From an uncultured Oscillospiraceae bacterium (GTDB taxonomy: Bacteria > Bacillota > Clostridia > Oscillospirales > Ruminococcaceae): a stretch of 64,000 nucleotides of DNA. The notes under the pieces are model-generated. The model saw only the letters and a list, made by a program, of their open reading frames with translations, was not told where the DNA came from and did no database searches. The position numbers and the translations under genes were made by a program. The stretch is taken from positions 1-64,000 of the forward strand of contig CAJUHS010000009.1 in assembly GCA_910586535.1 (NCBI GenBank), given 5' to 3'. Of the stretch, positions 7,755 to 15,993 are shown piece by piece (the first letter of the stretch is position 1; each line of letters begins with the position of its first letter).

Positions 7755-8472
7755 AATAAATGCGGACAATATGCACTTCAAAGACCTCAATCATCTTGTA
7801 AGCTCCGCCGGCGACAGGGATATCATAATTGAAAACACTTTGGGGCAGCGCTATATCGGCACCCGCGCAAGCGGCAAGAATATAGAAGTTCACGGCGTTC
7901 CCGGAAACGCTTTGGGCGCGTATCTCAACGGATGCCGCATAACCGTTTTTGCAAACGCTCAGGACGCTGTGGGAGACACCATGAATTCCGGAGAAATAAT
8001 CATTCACGGAAACTGCGGTGACGCGGCGGGCTACGGTATGCGTGACGGAAAAATCCTTATAAAGGGCAGCGCAGGCTACCGTGCTGGTATCCATATGAAA
8101 GAGTACCAGAAGCATATTCCCGTTCTGGTTATAGGAGGCAGGGTCGGCGACTTTCTTGGAGAATATCAGGCGGGCGGACGCATAGTCGTTCTCGGCATAG
8201 ACTGCGAAAACGAGTGTCCCGTAGGCGGCTTCTGCGGCACGGGTATGCACGGCGGAGCTGTCTATATCCGCTCGGAGCACGCTCCCAAAGGACTTCCGGC
8301 TCAGGTAAAATGCGCGGACGCTTCTCCCGAGGACATTGAAGCTATCCGCGCCGATATTGAGGAATTTTCCGCCGAGTTCGGCTGCAATTCGGAGGAACTT
8401 CTTGGCTCGCATTTCTTTAAGCTCAGCCCCAACACGGCGAATCCTTACAAACAGCTCTATGTAAACAATTAA
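7744..8472 (+). CDS. Glutamate synthase GXGXG domain subunit (GltB3 type)
   Basis: This 242-residue protein consists of the right-handed beta-helix that forms the C-terminal domain of GltB. The repeated Gly pattern (GVPGNALGAYLNG, GNCGDAAGYGMRDG, GSAGYRAGIHM, GGRVGDFLGEYQAGG) is clear. In full-length GltB this domain is structural and helps shape the ammonia tunnel. An upstream start at 7726 is possible, but the ATG at 7744 follows GGGAGG at the right distance and gives the usual MATKINADN start. It overlaps the stop of the FAD gene, consistent with one complex made from five polypeptides. Confidence 0.88.
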   Translation: MATKINADNMHFKDLNHLVSSAGDRDIIIENTLGQRYIGTRASGKNIEVHGVPGNALGAYLNGCRITVFANAQDAVGDTMNSGEIIIHGNCGDAAGYGMRDGKILIKGSAGYRAGIHMKEYQKHIPVLVIGGRVGDFLGEYQAGGRIVVLGIDCENECPVGGFCGTGMHGGAVYIRSEHAPKGLPAQVKCADASPEDIEAIRADIEEFSAEFGCNSEELLGSHFFKLSPNTANPYKQLYVNN

Positions 8473-8479
8473 GTACTAC

Positions 8480-8508
8480 TTTACCTCCGCAAAAAAGTAT
8501 GGTATAAT
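8480..8508 (+). promoter_or_regulatory. Promoter upstream of the ANTAR regulator gene
   Basis: TATAAT (8503-8508) is a perfect -10. TTTACC (8480-8485), 17 bases upstream, matches the -35 at four positions. The regulator could thus be transcribed separately from the synthase operon. Confidence 0.5.
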
Positions 8509-8548
8509 AATATGGCAGCATACAAATTATACAAGGGAGGAACGACGC

Positions 8549-9121
8549 ATGAACGGAGAGAACGGGATCGTGATCTTTTCGCAGGAAAGCGAGAGTACTG
8601 ATAATATTTCTCTTGCCGCTTCGGAGTACGGCTTCGGCAGAATTTCGGTATCCGACGGAAACGGCGGCAGGGATCTGCTTTCACTAAACAGCTTTGACAT
8701 AGCGTTTGTGAACGCCCCGCTTGAAAAAGAGTTTGGTCTGGAACTTGCGGTTTTCGCGGCGGAACTTGGCTGCGGCGTAATAATAGCTGCTCCCGCGAAA
8801 TTCTGCGGAGAAATAGCCAAAAAAATCGGCGGTACTGATATTTTTATTCTGCCTAAGCCCATGAACAAAGCTCTGCTTGTGCAGACGTTCCGCTATGTGA
8901 CGATAGCGCGTGGACAGAAGCTTGGTCTGAGGGAGGAAAACCTTGCTCTCGAAAACCGGCTCAGGGACGCAAAGCTTATCGACCGTGCAAAATGCACCCT
9001 TGTGGAGTACCTTAGAATATCCGAATCGGACGCTCACAGACAGATACAGAAGCGCGCCATGGATATGAGGCTGCCCCTTGCTGCGGTAGCGAAAGACATA
9101 CTCAAAACCTATGAAATGTAA
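8549..9121 (+). CDS. ANTAR-domain RNA-binding regulator with a degenerate receiver
   Basis: The N-terminal 115 residues have a receiver-like fold. The conserved Lys is kept (ILPKPMNKALL), but the phospho-acceptor Asp position reads FVNAPL, an Asn. The C-terminal 60 residues are an ANTAR helix bundle (ENRLRDAKLIDRAKCTLVEY, then QIQKRAMDMRLPLAAVAKDI). ANTAR proteins bind paired hexaloop hairpins in mRNA leaders and prevent termination, mainly for nitrogen genes. Its place right after glutamate synthase fits nitrogen control. Loss of the Asp implies control by something other than classic phosphorylation. No ANTAR-type double hairpin was evident in this operon. Confidence 0.87.
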   Translation: MNGENGIVIFSQESESTDNISLAASEYGFGRISVSDGNGGRDLLSLNSFDIAFVNAPLEKEFGLELAVFAAELGCGVIIAAPAKFCGEIAKKIGGTDIFILPKPMNKALLVQTFRYVTIARGQKLGLREENLALENRLRDAKLIDRAKCTLVEYLRISESDAHRQIQKRAMDMRLPLAAVAKDILKTYEM

Positions 9122-9152
9122 AAAATTATTATACCTTAAAAGGAGGAGCTTT

Positions 9153-9803
9153 ATGAAAGCAAAAGCAGTCTTGATCGCAGTATTCTGCATTTTGTCTCTC
9201 GCCGGCTGCCAAAACAGCGCCGATGAGGTTTCTACGTCAGCTAATACCACGTCCGCCGTACAAAACTCTGAATCCACGGAAACAACTTCAGCAGGAGAAG
9301 TTACGGAAAACGAGGCAGTTCAAAACAACACGGAGCAGTCTGCCGCGGCAGATAGCACTGACGGTCAGCGGCTTACTCTTGAGGAGGCAAAAGCCGCAGC
9401 TCTCGAACACGCGGGAGTTAACGAGTCGGAAGTCACAAATGTAAAGACAGAGTTCGATTACGACGACGGCGTCAATGTCATCGAGGTTGAGTTTGACACG
9501 TCCTCTTACGAGTACGAATATGAAATAAACGCAGACGACGGACATATCATAAAAGTTTCCAAGGAAGCCGTGCTTTGGCAGACGCCTCAGGAAGCAATTT
9601 CCGCCGAGGACGCCGAAAACATCGCTTTAGAGCACGCGGGTCTCTCACGTAACGACGTGACGTTTATCAAAACGGAGCATGAGACCGACGATAACCGCGA
9701 AAAATATGAAATAGAATTTATTTACGGCGGCAAGGAATATGAGTACGATATAAGCGCCGGCGGCGATATTATAAAATTTGAAATTGATGAAATTAATGAC
9801 TAA
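9153..9803 (+). CDS. PepSY-domain lipoprotein
   Basis: This secreted lipoprotein has a signal peptide ending in the lipobox LAGC (residues 15-18). A Ser/Thr/Glu-rich linker to about residue 65 is followed by two PepSY repeats (LTLEEAKAAALEHAGVNESEV and ISAEDAENIALEHAGLSRNDV). PepSY domains are proposed inhibitors of peptidases or modulators at the cell surface; the partner here is unknown. The start at 9153 follows AGGAGG; a longer reading from 9111 lacks one. The gene precedes dapF by 11 bases, although a functional link is not obvious. Confidence 0.85.
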   Translation: MKAKAVLIAVFCILSLAGCQNSADEVSTSANTTSAVQNSESTETTSAGEVTENEAVQNNTEQSAAADSTDGQRLTLEEAKAAALEHAGVNESEVTNVKTEFDYDDGVNVIEVEFDTSSYEYEYEINADDGHIIKVSKEAVLWQTPQEAISAEDAENIALEHAGLSRNDVTFIKTEHETDDNREKYEIEFIYGGKEYEYDISAGGDIIKFEIDEIND

Positions 9804-9814
9804 GGGTGACTGAA

Positions 9815-10657
9815 ATGAAATTCACAAAAATGCAGGGTATAGGAAACGACTACGTTTATGTAAACTGCTTTGAGGAAACTGTGGAAAATCCTGAGGAGCT
9901 TTCCGTCCGCGTAAGCGACAGGCACTTCGGTATCGGTTCGGACGGTCTGATACTGATAATGCCCTCGGACAAGGCGGATTTCCGCATGAGAATGTTTAAT
10001 GCCGACGGTTCCGAGGGAATGATGTGCGGAAACGGCACCCGCTGTATCGGCAAATACGTCTATGACAACGGTCTTACCGACAAGACCGAAATAAGTCTTG
10101 AAACCAAAAGCGGGATAAAATATCTGAAGCTTTTTGTTAAGAACGGTCTTGTGGAAACCGTTGAAGTGGATATGGGACAGGCGGTGACAAAACCTGCGGA
10201 CATTCCCATGAAAGCTGACGGCGATTCGTTTATCAACAGACCAATAGAAGTAAACGGCAAAATGTACAATATTACCGCCGTTTCTATGGGAAACCCACAC
10301 TGCGTTATCTTTACATCCGGCGTTGACGGTCTCGATCTTGAAAAGACGGGACCCGCATTTGAAAATCACGTTTTTTTTCCGGAAAAGGTAAACACCGAAT
10401 TTTGCGAGATTCTTTCGGACGGAACGATAAAAATGCGCGTCTGGGAGCGGGGCAGCGGCGAGACATGGGCATGCGGCACCGGAGCCTGCGCTGTGGCTGT
10501 AGCGGCAGTTCTGTGCGGATACTCGAAGTGCGGCGAGGAAATAATAATAAGGCTTCGCGGCGGCGATCTTGCCATAACCTATAAAAGCGACGGACGCGTA
10601 CTAATGCGCGGCGGAGCGGAAAAGGTTTTTGACGGGGAATTTTATCTGAATGATTAG
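9815..10657 (+). CDS. dapF: Diaminopimelate epimerase
   Basis: The enzyme converts LL- to meso-diaminopimelate for lysine and peptidoglycan synthesis. The two catalytic cysteines sit in NADGSEGMMCGNGTRC (about residues 62-77) and ETWACGTGACAVAVAA (about 214-229). MKFTKMQGIGNDYVY is the usual N-terminus. The upstream GTG at 9806 is less likely, because AAGGGTG is placed to serve the ATG at 9815. The 280 residues match the family, and the gene stands directly before dapL, the preceding step. Confidence 0.95.
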   Translation: MKFTKMQGIGNDYVYVNCFEETVENPEELSVRVSDRHFGIGSDGLILIMPSDKADFRMRMFNADGSEGMMCGNGTRCIGKYVYDNGLTDKTEISLETKSGIKYLKLFVKNGLVETVEVDMGQAVTKPADIPMKADGDSFINRPIEVNGKMYNITAVSMGNPHCVIFTSGVDGLDLEKTGPAFENHVFFPEKVNTEFCEILSDGTIKMRVWERGSGETWACGTGACAVAVAAVLCGYSKCGEEIIIRLRGGDLAITYKSDGRVLMRGGAEKVFDGEFYLND

Positions 10658-10690
10658 TCTATTAAAATTACTGTAAAAAGGACGGTTTTT

Positions 10691-11896
10691 ATGGCACGTA
10701 TAAACGAAAATTTTTTAAGGCTACAGGAAAATTACCTTTTCATTGACATCGCCAAAAGGCTTGAAGCCTACCGAACCGCAAATCCGGACAAAACGCTCAT
10801 TCGCATGGGCATCGGCGACGTTACTCTGCCAATAGCTCCCGCCGCTGTGGAAGCCATGAAAAAGGGAGCTGATGAAATGGCTCGCAAGGAGACCTTCCGC
10901 GGATACGAGGACAGCGGCAGAGGATATCTTTTCCTGCGCGAGGCGGTTTCAGGATACTACAAAAGCTTTGGCGTTACCGTCGATCCCGAAGAGATACTTA
11001 TAAGCGACGGCGCAAAAAGCGACTGCGGAAATATTGTGGATATTTTCGGAGAGGACAACACCGTACTGATAACCGATCCCGCCTACCCCGTTTACGTAGA
11101 TTCAAACGTCATGAGCGGAAAGAACATCATCTACGCCGCCTCCAACGAGGAAAACGGCTTCGCGGCAATGCCCGACCCAAATGTAACGTGCGATATCATT
11201 TATCTCTGCTCCCCCAATAATCCTACAGGTTCGGTTTACACAAAAGCTCAGCTTGAAGAATGGGTCGCATACGCCAAAAAACAAAGTGCGGTAATTATTT
11301 TCGACTCGGCATATGAAGCTTTTATATGCGACAGTTCCCTGCCCAGAAGCATTTTCGCCATTGACGGAGCAAGAGAATGCGCAATCGAGATATGCTCCCT
11401 TTCCAAAACGGCGGGCTTCACGGGTATGCGCTGCGGCTATACGGTTATACCAAACGAGCTGAAAGCTTACGCTAAGGACGGTACTTCCGTAAGCGTGTCC
11501 CAAATCTGGAGGAGACGTCAGGGCAGCAAGTTCAACGGCGTGTCCTATCCCGTTCAGTGCGCGGCGGCGGCTGTTTTCACGGAGGAGGGACTCCGCCAGA
11601 CCCGCGAAAGCATTGATTACTACATGGAAAACGCTCGCATTATGTCAAAAACCTGCGACGAGCTTGGAATAAGCTATACCGGCGGAAAAAATTCACCGTA
11701 TATCTGGCTGAAATGTCCAAATGGCATGGGAAGCTGGGAATTTTTTGACTATCTGCTTAACGAGATTCAGGTGGTAGGAACTCCCGGCGAGGGCTTCGGA
11801 CCAAACGGAAAAGGCTGGTTCAGACTTACAGCGTTCGGTTCACACGAAAATACTGAAGAGGCAATGAAGCGGCTCAAAACGCTCTTGAAAAAGTAA
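10691..11896 (+). CDS. dapL: LL-diaminopimelate aminotransferase
   Basis: This PLP-dependent class I/II aminotransferase converts tetrahydrodipicolinate straight to LL-diaminopimelate, bypassing the succinylase or acetylase steps. The motif SLSKTAGFTGMRCGY (about 236-250) contains the PLP lysine, and the cofactor pocket YLCSPNNPTG lies at about 171-180. Its length of 401 residues and the EFFDYLLNEIQVVGTPGEGFG segment near the C-terminus fit the DapL group. It follows dapF by 33 bases and ends at a strong terminator. Confidence 0.94.
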   Translation: MARINENFLRLQENYLFIDIAKRLEAYRTANPDKTLIRMGIGDVTLPIAPAAVEAMKKGADEMARKETFRGYEDSGRGYLFLREAVSGYYKSFGVTVDPEEILISDGAKSDCGNIVDIFGEDNTVLITDPAYPVYVDSNVMSGKNIIYAASNEENGFAAMPDPNVTCDIIYLCSPNNPTGSVYTKAQLEEWVAYAKKQSAVIIFDSAYEAFICDSSLPRSIFAIDGARECAIEICSLSKTAGFTGMRCGYTVIPNELKAYAKDGTSVSVSQIWRRRQGSKFNGVSYPVQCAAAAVFTEEGLRQTRESIDYYMENARIMSKTCDELGISYTGGKNSPYIWLKCPNGMGSWEFFDYLLNEIQVVGTPGEGFGPNGKGWFRLTAFGSHENTEEAMKRLKTLLKK

Positions 11897-11900
11897 TAAA

Positions 11901-11934
11901 AATGCAGTACCTGTACGGCGGTACTGCATTTTTT
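11901..11934. terminator. Bidirectional terminator after dapL
   Basis: AATGCAGTACC (11901-11911) and GGTACTGCATT (11920-11930) form an 11-bp perfect stem with an 8-base loop. It is flanked by A-run and T-run, so it can end dapL on the plus strand and the small minus-strand gene opposite. Confidence 0.88.
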
Positions 11935-11938
11935 GATC

Positions 11939-12217
11939 TTACTGCAAATCCTGAATATCGGCAGCGGTAAGGTCATTTTCAAGATTGTCACGCGCAAGGT
12001 CGTTGTCTATAACAGGATACGCCTTTGATATCGGCTTTTCTTCCGCAAAAGGCTTTGTGTGGTACACCTTTAAAGATGGCGACTCGGTTCCCGCTATTAT
12101 CGGATTGGCGCGTACTTTTCCGTGCTTTGCCTTTCCCTGTATCTCCGGCACGGCAGCTGCGGTGTTACGCGGCTGGGTGTGCGTTACCTCGGGACGGCTC
12201 ATTCCTTTTTTTGACAT
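11939..12217 (-). CDS. Small Pro/Ala-rich conserved-looking hypothetical protein
   Basis: This 92-residue protein has no Cys, no membrane segment and no signal peptide. It starts MSKKGMSRPEVTHTQPRNT and ends with an acidic block IDNDLARDNLENDLTAADIQD. The middle is basic and rich in Pro, Ala and Lys, suggesting a partly disordered protein. AGGAG lies 8 bases before the ATG, and the bidirectional terminator closes the gene five bases after its stop, so it is very likely real. I do not recognise the family. It is transcribed divergently from the ACT-hom-thrB operon. Confidence 0.7.
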   Translation of the reverse strand: MSKKGMSRPEVTHTQPRNTAAAVPEIQGKAKHGKVRANPIIAGTESPSLKVYHTKPFAEEKPISKAYPVIDNDLARDNLENDLTAADIQDLQ

Positions 12218-12288
12218 ATTTTGTACTCCTTTCGGTTATTTCATATCATACTGCGGCTTTTCCGCCTTGAAAATATTGTTGACGGAAA

Positions 12289-12300
12289 GTAAACGTTTAT
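12289..12300. promoter_or_regulatory. LacI-like palindrome upstream of the ACT-hom-thrB promoter
   Basis: GTAAACGTTTAT is an almost perfect palindrome of the GTAAACGTTTAC type bound by many LacI-family regulators. It ends 19 bases before the -35 box of the plus-strand promoter. It also lies upstream of the small minus-strand gene, so either could be the target. Confidence 0.35.
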
Positions 12301-12319
12301 ACTTTTTACAGTATGTCTC

Positions 12320-12349
12320 TTGACAAATCGGAGCAAAATATGTTATGAT
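12320..12349 (+). promoter_or_regulatory. Promoter of the ACT-hom-thrB operon
   Basis: TTGACA (12320-12325), an 18-base spacer, then TATGAT (12344-12349). About 55 bases of leader precede the first ATG; I see no T-box or terminator in it. Confidence 0.75.
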
Positions 12350-12410
12350 TGTTTTTATGGTAAGTACACTTGTTTTCAGCACAAGGACGTTTTGGAAAGG
12401 TTAATTTAGT

Positions 12411-12851
12411 ATGAGCGATCCGTCTTTAATTGTTATCAGTGCAGACGTTCTGCCTGAAATTTTTCCAAAGGTACTGGAAGTAAAACGTCTCCTCGCCTGC
12501 GGAGAGGAAAAAAGCTCCGCCTCGGCGTGCAAAAGGATAGGTATTTCCCGAAGCGCGTTTTACAAATACAGGGAATGCGTTTTTGCCTATGAGGAAAAGC
12601 TGACCCGAAAAATTATTTCATACTATGCTCTTTTAAAGGACGAACCCGGCGTGCTTTCGTCTATCCTTGCCGAGTTTCACAGGCAGGGTGCGAATATTAT
12701 CACGGTCAATCAAAATATGCCAATAGACGGCGCGGCTGCGGTAAATATCACCGTCCAGCTTTTCGGAGACGCTGCCGACGCTTACGGTTTGAAAAAAGCT
12801 CTTGCCGCGGTGAACGGTGTTATCGACGTTAAATTTATTTCGGGGGAATAA
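12411..12851 (+). CDS. ACT domain protein, PheB/UPF0735 type
   Basis: The N-terminal half contains a helix-turn-helix-like stretch (SASACKRIGISRSAFYKYRE, about 41-60). The C-terminal half is an ACT domain (DEPGVLSSILAEFHRQGANI, about 83-102) that would bind an amino acid. Proteins of this type often precede homoserine dehydrogenase in Firmicutes and are thought to sense threonine or a related amino acid. It leads the hom-thrB operon here. The function is inferred from context. Confidence 0.85.
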   Translation: MSDPSLIVISADVLPEIFPKVLEVKRLLACGEEKSSASACKRIGISRSAFYKYRECVFAYEEKLTRKIISYYALLKDEPGVLSSILAEFHRQGANIITVNQNMPIDGAAAVNITVQLFGDAADAYGLKKALAAVNGVIDVKFISGE

Positions 12852-12920
12852 TTCTGCCGACAATAATTAGTATAAACCAACGGGCTTACTGAAAGTCCGA
12901 AGAATAAAGGAGTTATCTAA

Positions 12921-14150
12921 ATGTCAAAAATTGCTGTTTTAGGATACGGAGTGGTAGGCTCGGGAACGGTGGAGCTGTTCTACAAAAATAAGGAAAAAAT
13001 AATCAGAAGCGCGGGGAAAGAGCTTGATATCAAGTATATTCTGGATATCAGGGATTTTCCCGACAGTCCATACGCGGATAAATTTACCAAGAACTTTGAC
13101 CAAATAGTGAACGACCCGGAAGTAACTATCATCGCAGAGGTCATCGGCGGACTTAAATTTTCCTACGGCTATGTCAAAGCCTGCTTGGAAAAGGGCAAAA
13201 GCGTAGTAACGTCCAACAAGGAGCTTGTGGCGGAAAAGGGTGCGGAGCTTCTCAAAATCGCCTCTGAGCACGGCTGCAATTTTCTGTTTGAGGCTTCCAC
13301 AGGCGGAGCTATCCCAATAATCAGACCTCTTCACCAGTGCCTTGCGGCTAACGACATCACCGCTATCGCCGGAATTTTAAACGGTACGACGAACTTTATC
13401 ATAACTAAAATGATAAACGAAAATATGGCTTTCGGAGACGCTCTTACGCTCGCCCAGAAGCTTGGCTACGCAGAGCAGGATCCTACCGCCGACATTGAGG
13501 GACACGACGCCTGCCGAAAGATATGCATACTGGCTTCACTTGCTTTCGGAAAGCACGTATACCCCAAATGGGTGCACTGCGAGGGCATTACAAAGCTTAC
13601 CCTTGAGGACGTTATGTACGCCGAAAACTGGGGCGGCTCGGTAAAACTCATAGGTTCGGTAAAGCGCACGGAGGACGGAAAGATACTGCCAATGGTACGC
13701 CCGGCCTTCGTTTGCGATAACAACCAGCTTTCCCATATTTCCGACGTTTTCAACGGAATCATGGTCTACGGCGACGCGGTCGACGAGGTAATGTTCTACG
13801 GCAGAGGCGCAGGAAAGCTCCCCACTGCCAGCGCGATAGTAGCGGACATTGCGGACGCGGCAAAAATGACTGCTACTTCCATTTCCCAGACATGGGAGGA
13901 CAGCTCGGACAGCAGCTTTATTGCCGACTACAAAGACGATGTAGTTTCATTCTATGTGAGAGTAAAGGGCGTTTCCGACAAAAAAATTTCCGAAACTTTC
14001 GGTACGGCGGAGTATCTTTCGAGAGAGGGTCAGCCCTCGGACGAACTGGCGTTTATTTCCCCTGCCCTGAAAGAACGGGACTTTGACGCTAAGCTTGGAG
14101 CCTTGGGCGGCGAAGTATTGGGAACCGTCCGCATACTTGAATTGGAATAG
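12921..14150 (+). CDS. hom: Homoserine dehydrogenase
   Basis: The enzyme reduces aspartate semialdehyde to homoserine with NAD(P)H, the branch point to threonine and methionine. The N-terminal Rossmann motif is GYGVVGSGTVELF (about 8-20), and the catalytic region includes TSNKELVAEKG (about 97-107) and GILNGTTNFI (about 151-160). Residues from about 340 on (VVSFYVRVKGVSD) form a C-terminal ACT domain, which usually gives threonine feedback inhibition. The 409 residues are typical. Confidence 0.95.
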   Translation: MSKIAVLGYGVVGSGTVELFYKNKEKIIRSAGKELDIKYILDIRDFPDSPYADKFTKNFDQIVNDPEVTIIAEVIGGLKFSYGYVKACLEKGKSVVTSNKELVAEKGAELLKIASEHGCNFLFEASTGGAIPIIRPLHQCLAANDITAIAGILNGTTNFIITKMINENMAFGDALTLAQKLGYAEQDPTADIEGHDACRKICILASLAFGKHVYPKWVHCEGITKLTLEDVMYAENWGGSVKLIGSVKRTEDGKILPMVRPAFVCDNNQLSHISDVFNGIMVYGDAVDEVMFYGRGAGKLPTASAIVADIADAAKMTATSISQTWEDSSDSSFIADYKDDVVSFYVRVKGVSDKKISETFGTAEYLSREGQPSDELAFISPALKERDFDAKLGALGGEVLGTVRILELE

Positions 14151-14194
14151 CACACTAAAAGGAACCGCAAGGAACCGAAAGGAACACCGATAAA

Positions 14195-15085
14195 ATGATA
14201 AAGATCCAGATACCAGCAACGAGCGCAAACCTCGGAGCAGGCTTTGACGCGCTGGGACTCGCACTGAATTACTACAATTACGCTGAAATGGAAGAATATG
14301 ACGGTATCGTCATTGAAAGCCTTGACGGAACTGATATTCCTACGGACGCTTCAAACCTTGTCTACGACGCGGCTCACACCCTTTATGATATCTGCGGCAG
14401 AAAGCTTACGGGGCTGCGTATCCGTCAGACAAACAATATCCCTATGGCGCGCGGTCTGGGAAGCTCCTCCGCGTGTATTATCGCAGGATTAATGGGCGCA
14501 AACAAGCTTATGGGAGAACCCATGGGCGCTGACGATCTGGTTGACCTTTCCGCTCAGATAGAGGGGCACCCGGACAACACTGCTCCCGCGCTTTTGGGCG
14601 GAATAGTTACTGCCGTTTTTGACGGAAAGCGTGTTCAATGGGTAAAGCAGGAGGTCTATACTACTCTTAAATTTGTGGTGACCGTCCCCGACTTTGAGCT
14701 GAAAACCGAAAAGGCGAGGGAGTGTCTGCCGAAAGAAATTTCCCACAGGGACGCCGTATTCAACCTTTCAAGAGCTGCGCTTTTCTCTGCTTCCCTGCTT
14801 ACCGGAAAGTACGAAAATCTTCGTACTGCTGTTAACGACAGGCTTCATCAGCCCTACCGCATGGAGCTTATCCCACACGGCAAAGAGGTTTTTGACATCG
14901 CCTACAGTTTAGGCGCATACGCTTCATATCTCAGCGGAGCGGGTCCCTCGCTGATGTCCATAGTTGACGCTGACAATGAATTTTTTGTGGGCAAGCTGAG
15001 ATTTGCACTTGACAAAATGGGACTTCACGCGTGGGAAGTCCGGGAACTGCATATTGACAATATCGGAACGAGAATTATTGATTAG
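14195..15085 (+). CDS. thrB: Homoserine kinase
   Basis: This GHMP-family kinase phosphorylates homoserine for threonine synthesis. The motifs are IQIPATSANLGAGFDALGLAL at the N-terminus (substrate loop), PMARGLGSSSACIIAG (about 90-105, ATP loop) and SGAGPSLMSI (about 248-257). It lies 44 bases after hom. Threonine synthase is not in the window, so the last step of the pathway is encoded elsewhere. Confidence 0.95.
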   Translation: MIKIQIPATSANLGAGFDALGLALNYYNYAEMEEYDGIVIESLDGTDIPTDASNLVYDAAHTLYDICGRKLTGLRIRQTNNIPMARGLGSSSACIIAGLMGANKLMGEPMGADDLVDLSAQIEGHPDNTAPALLGGIVTAVFDGKRVQWVKQEVYTTLKFVVTVPDFELKTEKARECLPKEISHRDAVFNLSRAALFSASLLTGKYENLRTAVNDRLHQPYRMELIPHGKEVFDIAYSLGAYASYLSGAGPSLMSIVDADNEFFVGKLRFALDKMGLHAWEVRELHIDNIGTRIID

Positions 15086-15165
15086 CAATGACTTTTCTGC
15101 ACTTTAACGTTAAGTAAAAATAATGATGATTAAGATATTTAGGATAAGATACGGGAGAGATCTAA

Positions 15166-15993
15166 GTGGAAATAGAATACTTTTCCGAGACTCGCTATGA
15201 GAGCGATGTTATTGACCTGTATAAGGCGTTAAACTGGTACGGGCTGACAGGCTATACTGACGAGGACATCGAAAAAGCCAACCATAACAGCTTTTACTCT
15301 GTGTACGCTTACGACGGCTATACCCTTGTAGGGCTGGGCAGAGTTGCCTCCGACGGATTAACGGCGGCAGTAATGAGCGGAATATGCGTTCGTCCCGACT
15401 ACCGCAGACGCGGTATAGGCGAACAGATAGTCGCCCGTCTTGTGTACTACTGCCAGTCGGGAGACAATAAGCTGGACGTTCAGCTCTTCTGCGAAGACAG
15501 CCTTATCAATTGGTACTTAAAACAGGGCTTTGAGCCCCATAACCGCGGTATGTGGAAAAAAATGATACTTCCCGAAGACAACTGCCGTCTGCGCAGGAAC
15601 TTCCGCGATGTGTACGGTATCGACCAGATAACCGATATTGCTCCCGATTTTTACTGGTACAACTTTGACGCGTTCGGTGATTTCAAATATTACGGAACAT
15701 TAAACAGCCGCCATGAAATGGTTCCAAGTCTCTTCATGACCTTTTACTGCGAAGAACCAGTTCCCTTTTCGGCGGACGTTATATTTGAAAATGTAAGACG
15801 GTTTGAAATAGGCTGCACCGATATAAGGACTCCCCTGACAGGATTTGACATTATGAAAGTCCGCAGCAGCTCAAACGTCATTGAAGGAATGAATTACCGC
15901 GTGTGCTCCCTTGAGGATGACGATATCAACTTTTTTTGTGAAAGCTTCAGGATAATTACAGTTGAAGCTGCCGAGGATAAAAACAATGTTTAA
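15166..15993 (+). CDS. Two-part protein with an N-terminal GNAT acetyltransferase domain
   Basis: Residues 1-135 form a GNAT fold with the acetyl-CoA motif VRPDYRRRGIGEQIVARL (about 77-94). The next 140 residues, starting near RLRRNFRDVYGIDQ, do not match a family I know and may be a second binding domain. The start is GTG, with GGGAG eight bases upstream. The gene overlaps tsaE by 8 bases, so the two are translated together, although a functional tie to tRNA modification is not established. Confidence 0.8.
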   Translation: MEIEYFSETRYESDVIDLYKALNWYGLTGYTDEDIEKANHNSFYSVYAYDGYTLVGLGRVASDGLTAAVMSGICVRPDYRRRGIGEQIVARLVYYCQSGDNKLDVQLFCEDSLINWYLKQGFEPHNRGMWKKMILPEDNCRLRRNFRDVYGIDQITDIAPDFYWYNFDAFGDFKYYGTLNSRHEMVPSLFMTFYCEEPVPFSADVIFENVRRFEIGCTDIRTPLTGFDIMKVRSSSNVIEGMNYRVCSLEDDDINFFCESFRIITVEAAEDKNNV

